Assembly (NCBI RefSeq): GCF_008923245.1
Contig: NZ_WBOS01000008.1
Coordinates: 89,807-153,806 of the forward strand
Direction of reading: 5' to 3'
Source of the DNA: Cytobacillus depressus
GTDB taxonomy: Bacteria; Bacillota; Bacilli; Bacillales; Cytobacillaceae
DNA: 64,000 nucleotides
The notes below the pieces were generated by a model. That model worked only from the letters and a program-made list of their open reading frames with translations. It had not been told where the DNA came from and did no database searches. The translations under genes and the position numbers were made by a program. Shown here one piece after another: positions 7,515 through 15,987 of this stretch (position 1 is its first letter; every line of letters starts with the position of its first letter).

Positions 7515-8881
7515 AATTAAAAAACTCTTTATTAAATCAATATTTATTAATTATTTTACTAGCCATCATGATTTTGCCAGGTTCTTTTTTTCTTGTGACC
7601 ATTACATTTTATACACATTTCGCAACGGTAGAAGAGCCGAATAAATATCAAAATGGCACGGACTTAGAAAAAATGTGGCATAAAGAAGCAAGAAGTTTGT
7701 CGGGTGCTTCAGAGGCACAAATAAATGAAAAGCTCCAGCAAATTCGAAAAGAGTATGATAAAGCAGCTATATTTTGGGTTGATGAAGCAGGAGAGACAAA
7801 GTTAACAATCCCTGAGAATTTATCGGTTTCAGCCAGATGGTCCCCGACTGAAACAATCGATTTTATGAAAAAGAATCGGGGAGAAACAGTGGACCCTTAT
7901 ACAGTTGTGGCCTTAATTGGTGAACATAAAAATGAGGGCTTTATGGTTATGCAAATTCCTCGTTCTGCTATGCTGCCAACAGGGCAGCGTATTCAAGATA
8001 AGTATAGTTATTTGATTGTTTTAGCCGTTGTGGCGGTTCTAACGATTTTTATTTTCATCTCCTGGATCTTCTTTTACAAAATTAGAAAGCGTCTGTTAAA
8101 GCTTCGGCAGGCGATGTCCAGCCCGACTGAAAACGGGCTTCCAGATCCGATTAGTGTGGAGAAAAAAGATGAAATTGGCCAGCTTGAATTATCGTTCAAT
8201 GAAATGGTTCATCAGCTTGAAGAAGGGCGGCAGCGTGAGTTGGAAGAGGAAACGCTTAGAAGACAGCTGATTGCCAATTTATCTCATGACCTAAGAACAC
8301 CGTTAACCACAATAAGAGGCCATGCCTACAGTTTGAAAAAAGAGCCATTGAGCGAACAGGGGAAGAAGTCGCTTGATTTAATTGATAATAAAATTGGCTA
8401 TTTAGCCCAATTAATTGAAAATCTATTATCCTATACATTGCTGACATCCGGAAAATACCCGTACCATCCAAAGGAGGTAGATATCGTCCGGCTCGTCAAA
8501 ACCTCATTTGCTGCCTGGTACCCAGTTTTTGAAGATATCGATTTTGAGATGAACATGGAGCTCCCAGAGAAAACCTTCTATTGGGAAATCGATTCGCAAT
8601 GGCTGGAACGAGTATTGGATAATATTTATCAAAACATTTACCGCCATGCGAGGGGTGGAAAGTATATCGGTGTGAGGGTAGACATCGGGCAGGAGCAAAT
8701 CATCATTGCAGACCGTGGACCAGGAATGAGCGGCGAATCCGCCGGAAAAGGCGCAGGCATAGGGCTGACCATTGTGTCCCTCATGTTGAAGGATATGAAT
8801 CTACGTTGGGATGTGGAGACTGGTGAAGCGGGAACGATCATTCGAATAAAGAGGAAAAACGGAGGAGCTGACTTGTTTTAG
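7511..8881 (+). CDS. Sensor histidine kinase
   Basis: 456 residues: membrane helix at about 10-34, an extracytoplasmic domain of about 130 residues (35-165), second membrane helix 166-189, HAMP (190-240), HisKA with H259 in NLSHDLRTP, and an ATPase domain (NIYQNIYRHA N-box, ADRGPGMSG G1, GAGIGLTI G2). The large external sensor domain differs from the very short loops of BceS-type kinases, so this kinase may sense its ligand directly. It is translationally coupled to the response regulator and is followed by a 145-bp promoter region and the transporter genes. Confidence 0.92.
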   Translation: MKLKNSLLNQYLLIILLAIMILPGSFFLVTITFYTHFATVEEPNKYQNGTDLEKMWHKEARSLSGASEAQINEKLQQIRKEYDKAAIFWVDEAGETKLTIPENLSVSARWSPTETIDFMKKNRGETVDPYTVVALIGEHKNEGFMVMQIPRSAMLPTGQRIQDKYSYLIVLAVVAVLTIFIFISWIFFYKIRKRLLKLRQAMSSPTENGLPDPISVEKKDEIGQLELSFNEMVHQLEEGRQRELEEETLRRQLIANLSHDLRTPLTTIRGHAYSLKKEPLSEQGKKSLDLIDNKIGYLAQLIENLLSYTLLTSGKYPYHPKEVDIVRLVKTSFAAWYPVFEDIDFEMNMELPEKTFYWEIDSQWLERVLDNIYQNIYRHARGGKYIGVRVDIGQEQIIIADRGPGMSGESAGKGAGIGLTIVSLMLKDMNLRWDVETGEAGTIIRIKRKNGGADLF

Positions 8882-8950
8882 TCAGCTTTTTCTAAACAAA
8901 TCCTATTTATAAGTAAAAAGAATGCATAATATTGGAGTTGATACACAAAA

Positions 8951-9006
8951 TTTAAACCAATTTTAAACTTCGCCACACCTTCGTTTTAACCAAGGCTGGT
9001 TAAGAT
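8951..9006 (+). promoter_or_regulatory. Likely response-regulator-dependent promoter of the ABC operon
   Basis: TTTAAAC occurs at 8951-8957 and 8962-8968 (11 bp apart), with a third weaker copy, TTTTAAC, at 8984-8990. A -10 TAAGAT is at 9001-9006 and no -35 is seen at the normal place. Direct repeats on one helix face before a promoter lacking a -35 are typical for OmpR-family activation. Confidence 0.55.
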
Positions 9007-9025
9007 AGAGTTTGAGGTGATGGAG

Positions 9026-9940
9026 ATGAGTGTTTTAATTATCGAAACCAATCAATTAACAAAGAAATTTAAAAAGCGCTATGCAGTGGAAGCAGTTAAT
9101 TTACAAATTAAACAAGGAGAAATTTATGGCTTTCTAGGGCCAAATGGAGCGGGGAAAACTACGACGATCCGGATGCTCCTTGGGTTAGCGAAGCCGACAT
9201 ACGGCTCTATTCGAATTTTTGGCAAGGACATGAAAAAGGAAAAGCTCTCGGTGCTAAAAAAGGTAGGCTCATTAGTCGAATATCCTTCTTATTACGGTCA
9301 TTTAACAGCGTACGAGAACTTGGAAGCCATTCGTATTTTACTAGATGCTCCAAAATCAAGAATAGAAGAGGTCCTGCGCATTGTCCGCCTTTCTAAAGAA
9401 GCAAAACGACCGGTTAAAGGGTTTTCGCTTGGAATGAAGCAAAGGCTCGGAATTGCGGCTGCTTTACTAGGAAATCCGGAATTGCTTATTTTAGATGAAC
9501 CGACAAACGGACTAGACCCTTCCGGCATATTGGAAATAAGAGAATTAATCAAGAGTATGCCAAAGGAGCATGGGATGACTATTCTAGTTTCTAGCCATTT
9601 GCTCTCTGAAATCGATCAAATGGCCACTCAAGTAGGGATCATTTCAAAAGGCAAAATGATTTTCCAAAATTCCATTGAAACGTTAAGACAAAGATCACAA
9701 AGCAAAATTTTACTAAAAGTAAATGAAACTGAACAGGCATGGCGGCTGCTGTTGTCAAAAGGCATCCAAGCTGAGGTGGAAAATAATCGATTATTTTTGC
9801 CGTTTTCATCTGACGAACAGGTTTCTGCCGTTATTGATGAGCTCGTCTATAATCACATTTCGGTGTTTCGGGTGCAAGAAGAGAAAAAATCATTAGAGGA
9901 AATCTTCCTGGAGCTTACCGGCGGGGAGGCGAGCTTGTAA
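9026..9940 (+). CDS. ABC transporter ATP-binding protein, lantibiotic-immunity type
   Basis: ATPase of about 304 residues with Walker A GPNGAGKTTT, signature FSLGMKQRLG, Walker B LLILDEPTNGLDP and H-loop SSHLLSEID, plus the C-terminal extension of about 80 residues found in BcrA/SpaF/EpiF-like proteins. With the next two permeases it forms a LanFEG-type exporter that removes bacitracin- or lantibiotic-like peptides from the membrane. Three closely spaced starts exist (GTG 9017, ATG 9020, ATG 9026); the last is best placed behind GAGGTGAT. No lantibiotic biosynthesis gene is near, so this is self-protection against foreign peptides. Confidence 0.88.
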   Translation: MSVLIIETNQLTKKFKKRYAVEAVNLQIKQGEIYGFLGPNGAGKTTTIRMLLGLAKPTYGSIRIFGKDMKKEKLSVLKKVGSLVEYPSYYGHLTAYENLEAIRILLDAPKSRIEEVLRIVRLSKEAKRPVKGFSLGMKQRLGIAAALLGNPELLILDEPTNGLDPSGILEIRELIKSMPKEHGMTILVSSHLLSEIDQMATQVGIISKGKMIFQNSIETLRQRSQSKILLKVNETEQAWRLLLSKGIQAEVENNRLFLPFSSDEQVSAVIDELVYNHISVFRVQEEKKSLEEIFLELTGGEASL

Positions 9941-10650
9941 TGGTAAAGAACCTCATGTCTGACTTCATTAAAATGAAGCGAAAAATGATTTGGTTTCTTA
10001 TTTTTCTCGGACCCTTTGGCGTTGTGGCGCTTGAAGCGGTCAACTATGGCCTCCGATATGATTATTTAACGAAGATTTATGAGGCTGACCTGTGGGGAGG
10101 GCTTATTGGGCAAGCTAGCTTTTTAGCTATCCCCGCTCTTATGCTTGGGTTGACCATTATTTCGTCGATGATTGCGGGCATTGAGCATCAGACAAACGCA
10201 TGGAAGCAGCTCTTAGCATTGCCGATTTCAAGATTGCGGGCGTTTACAGGGAAATTTATGATTACTGCGATTCTATTATTTCTTTCAAGTACATTGCTTT
10301 TTGTTGGGATCATCATTTTAGGAATTGGTTTAAAGTTTGGCACAGATATGCCCATTCTCAGCCTGCTAAAAATGGCCTATTTCACATATTTCGCAGCCAT
10401 GCCCTTTATGGCCTTTCAGCTTTGGCTGTCGGTTACGATAAAGAATCAAGCGATTCCTTTAACGATAGGGATTTTAAGCACAATTGTTACACTGGGTTAC
10501 TTCGATTTTCCTGATTGGTTTCCATGGAATTGGCTTTACTTAAATGAAAGCTGGAATTCACCGCTTTACTCTGCGCTGGCTGGGCTTGGTCTCGGGCTCA
10601 TTATTTATTTGCTGGGGACGATTGATTTTGGAAGAAAGGATGTGCAATAA
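9940..10650 (+). CDS. ABC permease, LanE/MutE-like
   Basis: 236-residue integral membrane protein with six hydrophobic segments (about 15-35, 55-78, 98-125, 135-160, 168-188, 205-228). The motif EHQTNAWKQLLALPISR between helices 2 and 3 is characteristic of lantibiotic immunity permeases. Its start overlaps the ATPase stop by one base (TAATG). It pairs with the next, distantly related permease to form the membrane half of the exporter. Confidence 0.87.
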   Translation: MVKNLMSDFIKMKRKMIWFLIFLGPFGVVALEAVNYGLRYDYLTKIYEADLWGGLIGQASFLAIPALMLGLTIISSMIAGIEHQTNAWKQLLALPISRLRAFTGKFMITAILLFLSSTLLFVGIIILGIGLKFGTDMPILSLLKMAYFTYFAAMPFMAFQLWLSVTIKNQAIPLTIGILSTIVTLGYFDFPDWFPWNWLYLNESWNSPLYSALAGLGLGLIIYLLGTIDFGRKDVQ

Positions 10651-11379
10651 ATGGGAAAAGTGCTGCGGTCGGAATTTTTAAAGCTGCGGAAATCATCGAT
10701 TTGGCTGCTCATTTTTATTAGCCCCATTCTCGCCTCATTAACCGGACTAGGTGAAATCTCAAGGGATTCCCTTGCTTATCAATGGGAAATGACTTTAAGT
10801 ATCATGGTTTTTCTGCATGCATTGCTTTTTTTGCCCTTACTAACAGGTGTTTTCTCTGCATTCGTCTGCCGCTATGAGCATACAGGAGGAGGGTGGAAGC
10901 AGCTGCTGGCTATGCCAGTTTCAAGAGGCAATGTATTTATTACGAAATTCATTTTAGTGGTGGGCTTGCTTGCACTAACTCAAATTTTATTCACTGCAGG
11001 GCTCCTAATTATTGGACAGCTTCAAGGGTTTGAAGCTGCTATTCCATGGAAGATGATTGCAACAAGTGTCATTGGAGGGTGGATTGCCTGCCTGCCGCTC
11101 GCTGCCCTGCAGCTGTTTGTCTCAATTGCTTGGTCCAGCTTTGCCACGCCATTAGCCATCAATGTCATCTTTACCCTGCCAAATATTTTAGTCGTCAATT
11201 CAGAGAAATTCGGTCCTTATTATCCGTGGGGTCAGCCCTTCCTGCTAATGATGCCTGGGGCAGGAGATAGCTTCGGAGCGCTGAATGTTCCATTGGGAAC
11301 CCTGATGATAGTTATACTTGGCGGGCTTGTGCTATTTTTTGTATCAGGCTTTATTTATTTTCAGAGAAAGGAAGTTTAG
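10651..11379 (+). CDS. ABC permease, LanG/MutG-like
   Basis: 242-residue membrane protein, paralogous in design to the preceding permease: six hydrophobic segments and the same loop motif (YEHTGGGWKQLLAMPVSR). The genes abut with no gap. Two different permeases plus one ATPase is the LanFEG layout, unlike the BceAB type with a single large permease. Followed by a terminator at 11433-11464. Confidence 0.87.
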   Translation: MGKVLRSEFLKLRKSSIWLLIFISPILASLTGLGEISRDSLAYQWEMTLSIMVFLHALLFLPLLTGVFSAFVCRYEHTGGGWKQLLAMPVSRGNVFITKFILVVGLLALTQILFTAGLLIIGQLQGFEAAIPWKMIATSVIGGWIACLPLAALQLFVSIAWSSFATPLAINVIFTLPNILVVNSEKFGPYYPWGQPFLLMMPGAGDSFGALNVPLGTLMIVILGGLVLFFVSGFIYFQRKEV

Positions 11380-11432
11380 TATTCTAGGTCTCTCTATTAG
11401 GGGACAAAAGTAAAACCTAATTAAATTAAGGG

Positions 11433-11464
11433 AAAAAGCATCAGTTTTAGAACCGATGCTTTTC
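11433..11464 (+). terminator. Terminator of the LanFEG-type operon
   Basis: AAAAGCATCAGTT and AACCGATGCTTTT form a 13-bp stem with one G-T pair and a TTAG loop; the A and T runs on both sides would let it work in either direction. Confidence 0.8.
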
Positions 11465-11646
11465 GGCCCCTATACGTAGTAGAGATGGATACTTGCCAAA
11501 AAACTAGCTCAGCTTCCTCCAACATAGCAGAATAAAATTAAGCCTTATAAGACGGCAAAGAGTATACTTAAATGAAGATATGAGAAAACGGATAGACAAG
11601 CAATGATGTATCGACAGCAATTTTAATAATAGGCAGGTGTTTAATC

Positions 11647-12243
11647 ATGCAAGCAACCGGAATTATTATAGCTGGCGGCAAGTCAAGTAGGATGGGGACG
11701 AATAAGGCACTGCTTAAAATTGGCGGAAAGACGGTTGTTGAAAAAATTGTTTCTGAGCTAAAGGGGACAGTCTCGGAAATTATTATTGTCACGAACTCAT
11801 ATGAAGATTATCGATTTTTAGGGCTTCCGATGGTCTGTGATCAGTGGCAGGATATGGGGCCGCTCGCTGGCATTCATGCTGGGCTGAACGCCTCAAGTAC
11901 GGAAAAAAACCTTGTTGTAGCTTGTGACATGCCGTTTATATCAGCCCAATTAGGCGGGGTTTTGCTTGACTTCCTTGATGAAAATCAGGCTGCTGTCCCC
12001 ATTATTACTGGTCAGCTTCACCCTTTGTTTGCCACTTACCGGAAAGATGCTCTAGATGAAGTTACTCAATCCTTGCAAAAGCAAGAGCTCCGCATTAGGC
12101 AGTTTTTAAACAATATTAAGACGAAATTTGTGACAGAGAACGATCTTCAAGACCTAAAATTTATTTTTCATGAGAAGCATCTTTTTAATATGAATCATCC
12201 AGAGGAATTTGAAAAGGCGAAAAAGATAGATGCTGATTTTTAA
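11647..12243 (+). CDS. mobA: Molybdenum cofactor guanylyltransferase MobA
   Basis: 198-residue nucleotidyltransferase that joins GMP to molybdopterin, making the guanine dinucleotide cofactor of DMSO-reductase-family enzymes such as respiratory nitrate reductase and formate dehydrogenase. The GTP loop is AGGKSSRMG (residues 9-17) and the metal site VACDMPFIS is near 95. Length and motifs match Bacillus MobA. moaE, moaD and a moeB-like gene lie 1.6 kb downstream, separated by an unrelated exporter. Confidence 0.9.
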   Translation: MQATGIIIAGGKSSRMGTNKALLKIGGKTVVEKIVSELKGTVSEIIIVTNSYEDYRFLGLPMVCDQWQDMGPLAGIHAGLNASSTEKNLVVACDMPFISAQLGGVLLDFLDENQAAVPIITGQLHPLFATYRKDALDEVTQSLQKQELRIRQFLNNIKTKFVTENDLQDLKFIFHEKHLFNMNHPEEFEKAKKIDADF

Positions 12244-12302
12244 AAAAAGTGCCTGCCACTCCCGATTTAATCGAATATCGGGGAGTGCACAGGCACTTTT
12301 TT
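12242..12302. terminator. Bidirectional terminator between mobA and the DMT transporter
   Basis: AAAAAGTGCCTG and CAGGCACTTTTTT enclose a second stem ACTCCCGAT / ATCGGGGAGT. It serves two convergent genes and overlaps both stop codons. Confidence 0.9.
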
Positions 12303-13176
12303 ACGCCGCTTTCAACCTTCTTTCCTTTTTAGGAGAGTAACTAATCCCCACAAACACGAGCAGGATTCCGAGCAGCTGGTACATATCAGGACGGTAGCTC
12401 AAAATGGATACGTCAAGTAAGATGGCGACGACTGGATCAACAAAGACTAAAATAGCAATGGTTTGTGCCTTTAATTCACGCAAACTATCGAAAAACAAGT
12501 AATAGACAAAGCCAGTATGAATAAATCCTGTCATAAGAATATAGAACCAGTTTTCCCAGGTTAGTTGAGTAAAGTACGACCAATCCACAAGTGGCATCAG
12601 TAATAAAACACCGAGACTCGTTTGAATAACGGTTGTTAACAAAGGGTTGAGCAATTGAATGCCCTTTCCTGTGATCGAAGTAAGAGCGTAGAAGAGGGCA
12701 GCCGCAAACGCCCATAAAACACCCGTTGATAAAAATCCAGCCATACTTGTGTGTTGGTGAATGCCTCCAACTAATAATGTTCCTGAAAGACAAACAAAGA
12801 AAAAGACCAATCCCATTCCCGATATTTTTTCTTTAAAGAGGAAAGAGCCTAAAAGGAGCACAATTACTGGCGCTAAATGATAAATCGATACGGCAACAGT
12901 AATCGACATCACTTCTAAAGAACGAAAGAAAAAGACCCAATTGATGATTAGGAATAATCCGCATAGTAAGGCAAGTAAATACTCCCGTCGAGGAATAGGA
13001 TCCCTCTTTTGCTTTGTTGTTAGTGTACTAAATCCCCATATGGTCCCTAAAAGAATACTTGCACTAAGACATCGTATAAAAACTAATTCTATCGAGTGCA
13101 AACCTGTTTTTTCCGAAAATAAACCGATTGAACCGAATATGGCCATGGAGATAGCAAACTTTAGTTTTGCATACAT
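12301..13176 (-). CDS. DMT superfamily (EamA) transporter
   Basis: 291-residue protein with ten predicted membrane helices in two EamA repeats (about 5-135 and 150-285), the drug/metabolite transporter fold used to export amino acids, metabolites or drugs. A basic C-terminus (SPKKERRLKAA) is cytoplasmic. SD AGGAGAGGG precedes the start. Not clearly orthologous to a named Bacillus protein, so no substrate is given. It separates mobA from moaE-moaD. Confidence 0.85.
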   Translation of the reverse strand: MYAKLKFAISMAIFGSIGLFSEKTGLHSIELVFIRCLSASILLGTIWGFSTLTTKQKRDPIPRREYLLALLCGLFLIINWVFFFRSLEVMSITVAVSIYHLAPVIVLLLGSFLFKEKISGMGLVFFFVCLSGTLLVGGIHQHTSMAGFLSTGVLWAFAAALFYALTSITGKGIQLLNPLLTTVIQTSLGVLLLMPLVDWSYFTQLTWENWFYILMTGFIHTGFVYYLFFDSLRELKAQTIAILVFVDPVVAILLDVSILSYRPDMYQLLGILLVFVGISYSPKKERRLKAA

Positions 13177-13396
13177 CTAATCCCTCTCCTATGAAGTTAT
13201 TATTATAATAAGTATCATTTTTGTGATAAAAAAAACAGCTTTTTTGCCTATGAAAGGGACTGGCATAACCTGACTATTGTCAACATAACATAGTGCCTTT
13301 GATATTAGGGGAGTGCAATCGCTGTATTAATTTGAAATCATTATTGATTTAATACAATATACCAAAGCCATCCAACTAGGAAAATGTTTGGGGAGA

Positions 13397-13582
13397 TTAA
13401 CAACGCCGATAGAATGGAAAGATCAGTCCCCACCATTCAAAACGTGGTGTTGCAGCTAAGTAGAGTGATAGTGGCGTGATGAGCAGGCAAGATATCACAA
13501 GTAAAATGGGCTTCTTCAAAACTAAAGCAATAAACGAGAGGATAATAGAGGCAATCATAAATGGCCAAAAAAATAATCCCAT
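13397..13582 (-). CDS. Small membrane protein, unknown
   Basis: 61-residue protein with two hydrophobic helices (about 4-22 and 27-45) and an aromatic tail containing FEWWGLIFPFYRR. I do not recognise the family. It is supported as a gene by AAGGAGA 6-7 nt before the ATG at 13582; an upstream in-frame ATG at 13606 would leave that SD inside the frame. It stands alone between the DMT transporter and moaE. Confidence 0.55.
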   Translation of the reverse strand: MGLFFWPFMIASIILSFIALVLKKPILLVISCLLITPLSLYLAATPRFEWWGLIFPFYRRC

Positions 13583-13864
13583 AATTTTTCTCCTTAAGTT
13601 TTTCATAGCCTGAAACTTTACAAAAACACACCTCTATTACTTCAATAAATCTTTCGGAAAACCCTTCTTTGCTCGAAAACGAAAGAGGCGTAATATCTAC
13701 ATGTGTATCGAATTAAAAATATAACGCTAAATGTTTCATTTAACACGAAAATAGCTCATGATTCTTAATATAATTATTTTAATAGGAGCCATTGTAGTAA
13801 ACCTTTGGAATCCCTTTAGAAATTTGGTATGTTTGAGATAGAATCATAAAAAGGAGCGAATATT

Positions 13865-14332
13865 TTGAGCTTTTACGAAATGTCAAAGGAACCGATTGTC
13901 ATACAAGACGTGATTGATAAGGTTGTGCAAAGAAATGCGGGCGCAATTACAACCTTTATTGGCACCGTTCGAGAATTAACTCATGGAAAAAAGACAACGT
14001 ATTTAATTTATGAGGCTTATGAACCAATGGCGGTAAAAAAACTTGAGCAAATCGGCAATGAAATAAAGGAGCGTTGGAGCGGGGTGGAGGTAGCGATTTC
14101 GCACCGCGTTGGGAAGCTCGATATTACAGATATTGCTGTAGTAATTGCGGTTTCAACCCCCCATCGGGCAGATGCTTATGAAGCCAATCGATATGCCATT
14201 GAGCGAATCAAGGAGATCGTCCCGATTTGGAAAAAAGAGCATTGGGAAGACGGCGAGGAATGGATTGGCAACCAGCTTGAAACCGTTGCGTATCCAACTG
14301 GAAAACCGGAGGAGGGGGACTTAAATGAATAA
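13865..14332 (+). CDS. moaE: Molybdopterin synthase catalytic subunit MoaE
   Basis: 155-residue large subunit of molybdopterin synthase, which inserts two sulfurs into precursor Z using thiocarboxylated MoaD. Conserved features are GAITTFIGTVRE (about 20-31), HRVGKL (about 75-80), the R/Y-rich HRADAYEANRY, and the catalytic lysine region PIWKKEHWEDG near 118. The start is a TTG at 13865, set by AAAGGAGCG about 8 nt upstream; an ATG five codons later lacks an SD. It overlaps moaD by 8 bp. Confidence 0.92.
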   Translation: MSFYEMSKEPIVIQDVIDKVVQRNAGAITTFIGTVRELTHGKKTTYLIYEAYEPMAVKKLEQIGNEIKERWSGVEVAISHRVGKLDITDIAVVIAVSTPHRADAYEANRYAIERIKEIVPIWKKEHWEDGEEWIGNQLETVAYPTGKPEEGDLNE

Positions 14333-14555
14333 AATCTTATTTTTTGCCCATTTGCGTGATGCCGTTGGTGAGGAAACTATTCAGCTTGATTTGAACGGCA
14401 AAACTGTCGCCGAACTGAAGGAATTTATTTCAGAAAAGTATGAGATTGCATTGACGAATGTGATGACAGCCATTAATGAGGAATTTGCTTCCGATGAAGA
14501 AGTGATTCAACAAGGCGATGCCATTGCTTTTATTCCTCCGGTTAGCGGAGGGTAA
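14325..14555 (+). CDS. moaD: Molybdopterin synthase sulfur carrier MoaD
   Basis: 76-residue ubiquitin-like sulfur carrier ending in the required Gly-Gly (PPVSGG). The C-terminal glycine is adenylated by MoeB and converted to the thiocarboxylate used by MoaE. Overlap with moaE implies coupled translation; SD GGAGGGGG lies within moaE. The operon is interrupted after this gene by a copy of dispersed element A. Confidence 0.93.
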   Translation: MNKILFFAHLRDAVGEETIQLDLNGKTVAELKEFISEKYEIALTNVMTAINEEFASDEEVIQQGDAIAFIPPVSGG

Positions 14556-14598
14556 TGAGAAAAAAGTATAAAGTATAATTTTTTGAAGTTAGAGAAAT

Positions 14599-14720
14599 GT
14601 CTAGCTCCAGCGCCTACCCCCTCGAGGTCACAAGCCACCCCTCCCAGAAAGGTAAAGAACACCTTTCAGTGAGGATTGTCTTGTGCTTCTCGGGGGTGAT
14701 CAAGGCGCTTGCGCTTTTCT
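14599..14720. repeat. Dispersed element A, copy 1 (short form)
   Basis: 122-bp element starting GTCTAGCTCCAGCGCC and ending GGCGCTTGCGCTTTTC. The whole unit can fold into one rod: AGCGCC/GGCGCT, CCCCC/GGGGG, GAG/CTC, CACAAG/CTTGTG, AAAGGT/ACCTTT. It lies between moaD and the moeB-like gene; the frame through it reads into the downstream gene and mimics an N-terminal extension. Confidence 0.9.
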
Positions 14721-14737
14721 ATCTAAAAGGAGTTTTG

Positions 14738-15760
14738 ATGATGGATGATCGATATTCCCGGCAAACTTTATTTCCGCATATTGGAATAGAGGGGCAGGAG
14801 AAAATCCGAACAAAGCATGTCCTTATGATCGGAGCGGGGGCGCTTGGATCGGGAAATGCTGAAATATTAACGAGAGCGGGGATAGGCAAGCTAACGATTG
14901 TGGATCGCGATTATGTGGAGGCAAGCAATCTTCAGCGCCAGCAGCTTTATACTGAAGAGGATGTAGAGGCAAAGCTTCCGAAAGCGGCTGCGGCGGCAAA
15001 GCGCCTGCAGGCCATTAACTCAGAGGTACAAATTCATGCAGTGATTACGGATGCGACTCCTGAAAAAATGGAAGATCTCGTTGAAGGCGTTGATGTCATC
15101 ATCGATGCAACAGATAATTTTGAAACAAGAATGATGATCAATGATATTTCACAAAAGCATCAGATCCCTTGGATTTATGGGGGCTGTGTCGGCAGCTTTG
15201 GCATGAGCCTAACGGTCATTCCTGGAAAGACACCATGCTTGAATTGTTTGTTGAAGACGATTCCGATTCAGGGGATGACATGTGACACAGGAGGGATCAT
15301 TGCCCCGGCTGTACAAATGGTCATCTCACACCAATCGGCTGAAGTTTTGAAAATTCTTGTCGAAGATTGGGATGCTGTACGAACCTCTTTCGTCAGCTTT
15401 GATTTATGGCGCAATCAATATTCTAGTATGAAGGTTTCGAAGGCGAAGGATTCAGGCTGCCTTTCTTGCGGAGAAAATCGGACCTATCCATATCTCGACA
15501 GTGAAAATATGATGAAATCTACAGTCCTTTGTGGAAGGGATACCGTACAAATCCGTCCGCCCCACCAGCACGATATTCATTTAGGTGATTTGTCCCGCCA
15601 ACTAAAAGCGCTTGGCTATTCTGTAAAGGGAAATCCGTATTTACTCTCAATCGAAATGGAGGAGCAGCGCCTTGTTATTTTCAAAGATGGACGTGCGTTA
15701 ATCCATGGTACAAAAGATTTAACACAAGCGAAGGCTATTTACCAGCGCTTGCTTGGGTAA
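14738..15760 (+). CDS. moeB: MoeB/ThiF family adenylyltransferase
   Basis: 340-residue E1-like enzyme that adenylates the Gly-Gly end of a sulfur carrier protein. ATP site GAGALGSGNAE near 40, DRDYVEASNLQRQQ near 64, IDATDNFETR near 125, and two zinc-binding pairs, CLNC (about 167) and CLSC (about 240). The C-terminal 90 residues form an extra domain seen in Bacillus ThiF/MoeB proteins (CGRDTVQIRPPH). By sequence it is also close to B. subtilis ThiF; the place after moaE-moaD argues for MoaD activation, though it could serve both. The start is ATG 14738 (or 14741) behind AAAGGAG; the longer frame comes from element A. Confidence 0.82.
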   Translation: MMDDRYSRQTLFPHIGIEGQEKIRTKHVLMIGAGALGSGNAEILTRAGIGKLTIVDRDYVEASNLQRQQLYTEEDVEAKLPKAAAAAKRLQAINSEVQIHAVITDATPEKMEDLVEGVDVIIDATDNFETRMMINDISQKHQIPWIYGGCVGSFGMSLTVIPGKTPCLNCLLKTIPIQGMTCDTGGIIAPAVQMVISHQSAEVLKILVEDWDAVRTSFVSFDLWRNQYSSMKVSKAKDSGCLSCGENRTYPYLDSENMMKSTVLCGRDTVQIRPPHQHDIHLGDLSRQLKALGYSVKGNPYLLSIEMEEQRLVIFKDGRALIHGTKDLTQAKAIYQRLLG

Positions 15761-15777
15761 AGTACGATATTACATTC

Positions 15778-15808
15778 AAGTCCTAATCAAGATGGTTGGG
15801 GCTTTTTT
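15778..15808 (+). terminator. Terminator of the moaE-moaD-moeB operon
   Basis: AAGTCCTAATC pairs with GGTTGGGGCTT through 11 pairs including G-U pairs, then TTTTT. Confidence 0.65.
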
Positions 15809-15882
15809 TATCTCCTTGAGGAACTTCAAAGATGATCGACAAAATTTACGCATTTTCCCATGTTTTCCAACAGTAATCGCTA

Positions 15883-15898
15883 TGTTTCACGTGGAACA
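15883..15898. promoter_or_regulatory. parS site (ParB/Spo0J binding)
   Basis: TGTTTCACGTGGAACA. Its reverse complement, TGTTCCACGTGAAACA, matches the Bacillus parS consensus TGTTNCACGTGAAACA at every position. It is intergenic, between the moeB-like gene and a small gene. ParB loads and spreads from such sites and recruits SMC; B. subtilis has several, clustered around the origin. Confidence 0.9.
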
Positions 15899-15987
15899 TA
15901 CAGAATTTCCCAAAAGGTGCGTTTAATCGAAATTCCACTTTCTATGATGTATAATATAGTTTGAATAATTTGGAGCTTAATAAAATA

